Assembly (NCBI GenBank): GCA_900547445.1
Contig: URGJ01000001.1
Span: 1 to 64,000, forward strand
Source of the DNA: an uncultured Oscillospiraceae bacterium
GTDB taxonomy: Bacteria; Bacillota; Clostridia; Oscillospirales; Acutalibacteraceae
Length of the DNA stretch: 64,000 bases
Direction: 5' to 3'
Shown: piece by piece, positions 58,640-64,000 of the stretch
Numbering within the stretch: the first letter of the stretch is position 1
Layout of the letters: every line of letters starts with the position of its first letter
Translations under genes and position numbers: made by a program
Notes under the pieces: generated by a model
What the model saw: the letters and a program-made list of their open reading frames with translations, nothing else
Database searches by the model: none
Told to the model about the DNA's origin: nothing

Positions 58640-60897
58640 AGCCAAACACCTTCTTCTTCCAAAAGTGAAATATCACAAATTGTGGTTGAATCCCAATCCT
58701 GTTTTTTCAGGCAGGATTTTTTGATCCTTGTAACAAGCGTTCTCTGCTCGTGGTGCACTGCAAGCGCAGATCCCGGCAAAACCTCTTTTTTTGCCGAAAA
58801 CAGTACTGTGCCGTTAGTTACAAAAACATACTCTTTTGTAACATAAACCGCGGGGTCCACAAGCTGGAACAACGGGGAACGAAGCCGAGTCATTTTGTCG
58901 GGGAAGCAAAGACCCATTCGCTCGATATCGCATAAAAAATCCCAGTTTTTTCCGTCGGTACTTTTTGCGAGAGAAAGCCTTGTACGCTCTGATGTATTTC
59001 CCCTTGAAAGGGGAAGAGAATTCACCCAAACAAGGTAATATGTCCCTGAATCAAATCGATCCTCATAAACGGAAAAAGAAGATTTCCCGCATTGCATATA
59101 TCGGATACATTTGATATTCTGCCAGGTTTCGCCGAAATCAAAAGACTCAAAATAGCATAAGAAGCGGCTTTCGGAACGTGTGCAGTATAACCTCATCGAG
59201 TTATCGCCGCAAAATACGATCTTACATTCGGCAATATCATTGATCGGCGTTTTTTCACCGCAATGATCAATAATTTCATCGGTGTCGGTTTTTGATCTTA
59301 TCCAGGAAGCTCCGCCGTCGTCACTATAATAGACAACGGTATTATGTCCGTTTTTTTCGGCGCCCAAAGCGTCTATCGGGACTGTGTGTTTTTCTACTAT
59401 CGGAATAAAAATTCTGTTTACCCCATTCGGCAGTGTGTATTCGCTCAGGGACTGCGTATGAAAAATCACACCGTTTTCAGGATAATCCTCTTCGCTGATT
59501 ATGTGGGAAAGCGTTTTCCATTCTTTAAGATCGAATGATTCTTGAACCTCCAACCGATTATTAAGCAACACCTGAATATACTTTCCGTTTTTTAACCTTA
59601 TGACGCTTTGATAGGCGCCGTTCGTGCAAAGACCTGCGTATTCTCCGCCCAAAGGCAAATCCGTAAAGGATGCGCCCCTGTCCTTACTGAAGAAGATACC
59701 TCTGCTTTCCGGGTTTTGAAAATCAATGGGTTTCTCGCTTCCCGTACCCAAAAGCTGTTTCTCGCTTAAAATTTTGCGAATACCTAAAAGGTTTCCCTCG
59801 TTGTTTTCAATAATCTGCATTGAGGCTGCCGGACTGTCAGGCGTTTCAATAACATACTGTACAATATCCTCCGCCGCCTCGGTTGCATTTTCTGCGTCAA
59901 GAAAAATTTCTTTTACTGAAAACTCTGCATTTTCAGAAAATAAGCTCACTTTGCCGTAGTTTGCATGACGCAGATTTTTAATATTCAATATAGAAATTCC
60001 GTCGATTTTCAGTTCAAAAAAGTTCTCTTGCGCGGTTGCGCAAACCGAGTATTCTTTTTCGGGAAAAATTTCAAATGTTCCGCTTTTGTAACATTGTGTT
60101 TTGCAGTCATACAAAGCGGGGGTGTCCTCTAATATCCAAGACTTTTCCGAAACATCAAACCGACATTTTAAGAATGCGGTATCGGGAGACTTGCGAAGAA
60201 AAAATCCGAACTGCCCGTCCCCGTTTATTTGGGATATTTTAAATTTGAAATTTAAGGTTAAATTCCTCGAAAAAAGGTGGAGTATTGCTTCCGAATATTC
60301 TTTTGTTTCAGCTGAAAACCATCCGTTTTTTAAAACAAATCTCGGTGTATACGGCTTACAGTACCAGCCCTTCGGCATACCCGCTGTATTGATGTCGTCA
60401 AAATTTGCCGAATAACGCTTGATAATCTTTTTACAGGCTTTTGAAGGCGCTTCCTCAAAATCACCCTCAATATTAAAGGTTGTAAAATCGGCACTGCTTT
60501 CGGGATGAATCCAAACACCGCCGTATCCCTTTGAAAACGCAAAATCATTGCTGTCATCAAAACATATCAGAGGTGCCCCGTTAAGATATCCCGTAAGATT
60601 TCCCTTATCGCAAACCAGTTTAAGCGTTAACGAATCGCCCTCAATCGTTATATCGGTTTTATCCAGTTCTATCCTTTTAAGAACATAATTACAGTCATAC
60701 TTTTTAATAAGAAGAAGCGTGCTGTTTCCCTTCAGCCTTAACTGATAATTACCCTCAAAACCGATATTAAGACCTACCCCGATATAAACATTTTCCGCTG
60801 TCCTATGAAACAACGCAGAAACAGCGCTGACAGAGCCATACCGACAATCGTATAAATGCCAGCCCTCAAAAGCTCTCCTAAAGGTCAATTCATCCAT
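58636..60897 (-). CDS. Sialidase-like propeller protein without signal peptide
   Basis: A 753-residue paralogue of the propeller proteins at 50336 and 60890. It has no signal peptide or transmembrane helix. Two lectin-like modules (about 5-148 and 157-335) precede a BNR propeller (about 350-735) with Asp-box-like SDDGGASW, SFDFGETW and STDGKNW. The locus-specific motifs are kept: AECKI (556-560), CTR, MQCGKSSF (601-608), S.RTRLSLA and CDIERMG. It may act on imported oligosaccharides (inference). Its start overlaps the upstream gene by eight bases. Confidence 0.75.
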   Translation of the reverse strand: MDELTFRRAFEGWHLYDCRYGSVSAVSALFHRTAENVYIGVGLNIGFEGNYQLRLKGNSTLLLIKKYDCNYVLKRIELDKTDITIEGDSLTLKLVCDKGNLTGYLNGAPLICFDDSNDFAFSKGYGGVWIHPESSADFTTFNIEGDFEEAPSKACKKIIKRYSANFDDINTAGMPKGWYCKPYTPRFVLKNGWFSAETKEYSEAILHLFSRNLTLNFKFKISQINGDGQFGFFLRKSPDTAFLKCRFDVSEKSWILEDTPALYDCKTQCYKSGTFEIFPEKEYSVCATAQENFFELKIDGISILNIKNLRHANYGKVSLFSENAEFSVKEIFLDAENATEAAEDIVQYVIETPDSPAASMQIIENNEGNLLGIRKILSEKQLLGTGSEKPIDFQNPESRGIFFSKDRGASFTDLPLGGEYAGLCTNGAYQSVIRLKNGKYIQVLLNNRLEVQESFDLKEWKTLSHIISEEDYPENGVIFHTQSLSEYTLPNGVNRIFIPIVEKHTVPIDALGAEKNGHNTVVYYSDDGGASWIRSKTDTDEIIDHCGEKTPINDIAECKIVFCGDNSMRLYCTRSESRFLCYFESFDFGETWQNIKCIRYMQCGKSSFSVYEDRFDSGTYYLVWVNSLPLSRGNTSERTRLSLAKSTDGKNWDFLCDIERMGLCFPDKMTRLRSPLFQLVDPAVYVTKEYVFVTNGTVLFSAKKEVLPGSALAVHHEQRTLVTRIKKSCLKKQDWDSTTICDISLLEEEGVWL

Positions 60898-63800
60898 TTT
60901 TCTTACTCCTTTTAAAAAGCTTCAGAAACAGGGATTTGAGAAATTCAAGCTGTTTTTTCAAAGGTGCAAAATACTTTGTTTTTTTCTTCGCTGAAACAAC
61001 GGCAAGAAATACTGCCTCGGTTATAATCGCCAACAAAAGAATCAAAACAAAATAATCGAGAAAACCTCTTGCGGTAAATATAACTTCGATATCCAAATCT
61101 TCTTTAACATTTTCTCTGATTATTTTTCCAAAGAAAGCAAACTCTGTTTTGCCGTTGATTCTTACGCTCTTGACCTTCACAAAAATATTTTTCGGTTTCA
61201 GCTTGACCGAAAGAGTGTCGCCCTCAAGAATACCGGTATCCTGCGGTTCCACCTCTCCGTTGCCTAAAACAGTCCAATTAATATTGTATTTAGGAACAAC
61301 CTCAATCTCATAGGACGTTTTAATACAATGAGAATCGAAGAGCGTAACCGTTTGTTTGCCGAGCGTAAACAAATCGGGTTCTTCCACAAGGCGAAGTCTT
61401 CCCGTATCAATTTCTTTTTTAGAACCGTCCAATGCCGTTACGGTTGCGATTCCGCCGCTAAAGCCGAAAATTTCGCCGACTCCGTAACGGACTTTGATCG
61501 GTTTTGTAACCTCGATTGATTTTGGGAAAAGCATATCGCTTATCGAATAATTATTCCATTCGGTATCTTGAAGCTTTTCCTTTTCAATACGGACGACCCT
61601 TAACCGCAAGCCCTGGTGATAGTTTGTTGAACTGCCGGTAATTTTTGTGGGGTCTGTACCGTCTGAACGTCCGAATGTAACAAATACATACTTATCCGTA
61701 ACCTCAATACATGGATCTATACACTGGAACAGCGGCGTTGTAGAATCCATATCATTGCCGTAAACTTCCTCCGCCATGCGTTCAATATCACAAAGGAAGG
61801 TCCAGTTCTTTCCGTCGGTACTTCTTGCCAGACTGAGTCTTGAACGTGAGAAGTTAGAGCCCTTTATTACAGGATTATTGTTTACCCAAATCAAATAGTA
61901 TGTGCCTCTGTCAGACGGGTCCTCAATAACGTTGAAAGAAGCTTTTGCACACTGCATTTCAGGGATCTGATATTGCCCCTCCCAAGTAACACCGCCGTCC
62001 TTGGAAACGGTATACTGTAAGCAACCGTATGAGTCACGGGAGAGATACATACGCAATGTACCGTCATCGCACTGAACAATTTTGCACTCTGCCCAGTCTG
62101 CGCTTGTTACGTCATCCGGATTCCAGGTAGTGGAAACATCCCTTGAATCACACTCGGATTCTTTCCATGTAACACCGCCGTCATCACTGTAAAACACCCT
62201 TGTATAGTGACTGGATGAAGAGGTTGTTAAGGTTGATTTATATAAGTTATCAATGACACAGAGGAATATTCTCCAGGTTCCGTCCTTTAGCTGATACTCC
62301 GTAAAAGAATTAATATGAATTGAATGATAGGCTCTGTCTAAGTCATCCAGCATTTCCTCCGGAGCAAAAATTCTGCCGACTTCCTCCCAGGTTTTGCCGT
62401 AATCCTTTGATTTTCTGATAATAAAATCGTTTTTACGGGTAAAAATGTAACTTCCGTCGTGCAGCTGCATGCAGGAATTATAGCCTTCATAACCGCAGAA
62501 CGCCTCATAATACGGATCCTCTTCCGACAGCTCTTCAAAAGATTTACCGTTATCCTTGGAAAGTCCCACATAATTATATCCCGCTAAAATAACCTTGTCG
62601 CCGTCAAGACTTTCAACCTCGGCAGTACCGGTATAAACTCCTTTACGAACAGTATATTCCAGTATACCGTCCTGAACTTCTCCGCCGTTCGGGAATTCAC
62701 ATTTTATATTGTCAAAATAAAGCGATGTGCCGTCCGCAAAGGCCCCTACCCTGCCGTAGGTTGTTTGAGAAACCTTTTTAAGTGTTAACACTTCTTTACC
62801 GTCGAGCTTTACAGTAACATCCGTACCGCTTGCGGCAATGCTAAGCTTATACCATTTATTCGGTTCTATTTCGGAGGTTTTTTCAGAATAGACCGTATTA
62901 ACATCGCAATCCCGTTCATTTTTCGTATCAACCGCAAACCATTGCTTTTTTGAACAGTCATATCCGATTTGCAAATATGCCGTTTCGGGCGACATACGGA
63001 TAAAGAAACCGAATTTTCCGTCCGAACCTTTTTTGTCAGTCATAAAATCGAGTGTTATTTTCGGATCCGACTCAAAAACATGAAGCCAAGTATAGGTATA
63101 ATCTGCGGTATATTTTGTACCGTAATACTTATTGTTCGCTGAGGAATAAATCTGCCAGTTATTTTTGTCGTCTTCCTCAACAAAATGGCTCGGATCGGAA
63201 TTTACTTTTTCGTCCTCAAAATCATCCTCATATTTTGTGGGGGTTACCGTGGCTTTTGTAGCAGGTTCTTCAAGAACGGTACCGCGCATAACAAAATTAT
63301 CAAATTTTGCATTTCCGTTATGTAAGCGTATGCCGGTTCTGCCCTCGGTATAATAATTTGACGATTCGCTGTCATCAAATGAGATAACAAGCTTATCATT
63401 AACATATACCTTTATCATATTATCAATGAATGTAACATTCATTGTGAACCATTCGTTTTCTTTGATATCCAAACCGTAACCCGATAAAGGTTCATTAAAT
63501 ACGCGAACATCGTCTTTTATAAACTGCAAAATCGGGTTAACCTTTCCCTTATCGTCAAATGCGTCCATTTTAACGCGGGCAATATAGTATCCGTCGTCGC
63601 CGATATTAAACGCAAATCCCATATACATGGCTTCCGAAAGCATCATCATTCTTGCACTTACAGAATCGAGTTTGGCATAAATCGGTTTTACAATACGCAG
63701 AGATGTTGAGGAAATGTTATATCTTTCCTGTTCCACACGGTAAGCTCCGTTGATAACCTTCCATTCTCCTCTGCCCTTTTCAACGCCGTCAAACCATTCA

Positions 63801-64000
63801 GACTCATCAAATTTTTTGCTGTCGTTAAAATCATTGCTGTAGATGATTTTACTGTTCTTAAGCTCCGGGTAAACAAGTATCTCCATGTTTTCCCTTGCGG
63901 TTTTCATGTTTTCAAACGCTTTATCGGACAGCTTTGTAATTTCATATGAAGAAAGCTCATCATAACGGTTTTGAAGGTCGTAGACCTTATCCTTGTCGGA
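60890..64000 (-). CDS. Membrane-anchored sialidase-like propeller protein (5' end outside window)
   Basis: The frame stays open to the right edge: 31 codons precede the first ATG at 63907 and read sensibly (DKDKVYDLQNRYDELSSYE, a FIVAR-like helical piece), so the true N-terminus lies beyond. Counting from that ATG: lectin-like modules at 20-208 and 224-405, a BNR propeller (about 430-790; SKDYGKTW, SDDGGVTW, SKDGGVTW, STDGKNW), an Ig-like domain (about 800-872), a bacterial-repeat-like domain (875-946), a transmembrane helix (950-972) and a basic tail. The conserved motifs AECKI, YLSR, MQCAKASF and CDIERMA match its paralogues. Confidence 0.8.
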   Translation of the reverse strand, partial: SDKDKVYDLQNRYDELSSYEITKLSDKAFENMKTARENMEILVYPELKNSKIIYSNDFNDSKKFDESEWFDGVEKGRGEWKVINGAYRVEQERYNISSTSLRIVKPIYAKLDSVSARMMMLSEAMYMGFAFNIGDDGYYIARVKMDAFDDKGKVNPILQFIKDDVRVFNEPLSGYGLDIKENEWFTMNVTFIDNMIKVYVNDKLVISFDDSESSNYYTEGRTGIRLHNGNAKFDNFVMRGTVLEEPATKATVTPTKYEDDFEDEKVNSDPSHFVEEDDKNNWQIYSSANNKYYGTKYTADYTYTWLHVFESDPKITLDFMTDKKGSDGKFGFFIRMSPETAYLQIGYDCSKKQWFAVDTKNERDCDVNTVYSEKTSEIEPNKWYKLSIAASGTDVTVKLDGKEVLTLKKVSQTTYGRVGAFADGTSLYFDNIKCEFPNGGEVQDGILEYTVRKGVYTGTAEVESLDGDKVILAGYNYVGLSKDNGKSFEELSEEDPYYEAFCGYEGYNSCMQLHDGSYIFTRKNDFIIRKSKDYGKTWEEVGRIFAPEEMLDDLDRAYHSIHINSFTEYQLKDGTWRIFLCVIDNLYKSTLTTSSSSHYTRVFYSDDGGVTWKESECDSRDVSTTWNPDDVTSADWAECKIVQCDDGTLRMYLSRDSYGCLQYTVSKDGGVTWEGQYQIPEMQCAKASFNVIEDPSDRGTYYLIWVNNNPVIKGSNFSRSRLSLARSTDGKNWTFLCDIERMAEEVYGNDMDSTTPLFQCIDPCIEVTDKYVFVTFGRSDGTDPTKITGSSTNYHQGLRLRVVRIEKEKLQDTEWNNYSISDMLFPKSIEVTKPIKVRYGVGEIFGFSGGIATVTALDGSKKEIDTGRLRLVEEPDLFTLGKQTVTLFDSHCIKTSYEIEVVPKYNINWTVLGNGEVEPQDTGILEGDTLSVKLKPKNIFVKVKSVRINGKTEFAFFGKIIRENVKEDLDIEVIFTARGFLDYFVLILLLAIITEAVFLAVVSAKKKTKYFAPLKKQLEFLKSLFLKLFKRSKKNG

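Noticed and set aside
58636..64000. Firm call of GH33 sialidase for the propeller proteins
   Set aside because: Asp boxes and a Glu/Arg blade are present, but the FRIP motif and a complete Arg triad could not be assigned by eye, so only sialidase-like is used.

Overview
The window reads as chromosomal DNA of an anaerobic, endospore-forming Clostridia bacterium, most likely a gut Oscillospirales/Ruminococcaceae type. The evidence is a yab-type sporulation cluster (SpoVB-like flippase, YabP, YabQ, DivIC, S1 protein), CwlD, HemZ, a SAM-I and an FMN riboswitch, sigma-A promoters with canonical -35/-10 boxes, GGAGG ribosome sites, and dockerin-bearing secreted proteins of the kind found in cellulosome-forming Ruminococcaceae.

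Region 1 (1-3.9 kb) is mobile and repeat rich. It holds a truncated IS1182-family transposase, a perfect inverted 149-bp copy of that element's 5' end on the far side of a GNAT acetyltransferase, a REP-associated (Y1, IS200-like) transposase bracketed by perfect 19-bp inverted REP-like repeats, and a palindromic 55-bp MITE-like hairpin built from the IS ends. Region 2 (2.7-28.1 kb) is housekeeping, nearly all on the minus strand: a QueD-like protein, a PerR-like Fur regulator, metK behind a SAM-I riboswitch, ribU behind an FMN riboswitch, mscL, an RlmL-type rRNA methyltransferase, a lone fumarase alpha subunit, the sporulation/division cluster with HU and RqcP, a nucleosidase, a kinase, the recJ-relA-dtd-MBL-hemZ operon, an orphan MsmX-type ATPase, a pseudouridine synthase, ispD/ispF, a Cys/Asp-rich protein with efp, and dinB with a LexA box. 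Region 3 (28.2-40 kb) mixes small membrane and zinc-ribbon proteins (one with an upstream in-frame amber stop), a pair of HlyC/CorC CBS-domain proteins, a second Fur-family regulator, peptidase U32 with zapA, ApgM, a decayed DUF3795 gene, a tiny Cys-rich ORF, radA and cwlD.

Region 4 (40.1 kb to the right edge) is the striking part: about 24 kb of minus-strand genes with short gaps or ATGA-type overlaps, apparently one glycan-degradation operon that continues past the window. In transcription order it encodes a membrane-anchored sialidase-like beta-propeller protein (cut by the window edge), a paralogue without signal peptide, NanQ-like (YhcH/YjgK) and NanA-like sialate enzymes, a three-module lectin-like protein with C-terminal dockerin, a 1558-residue secreted protein with internal dockerin and a third sialidase-like propeller, a 1088-residue five-module membrane-anchored lectin-like protein, a tandem beta-helix protein, a GH127-type beta-L-arabinofuranosidase, a GH36/raffinose-synthase-like alpha-galactosidase and an SGNH esterase. 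By my reading 16 related beta-sandwich modules are spread over five proteins, and in the 1558-residue protein one module is inserted into the middle of another. No cohesin or scaffoldin, sugar transporter, NanE or NanK is visible inside the window. I saw no tRNA, rRNA or CRISPR array.
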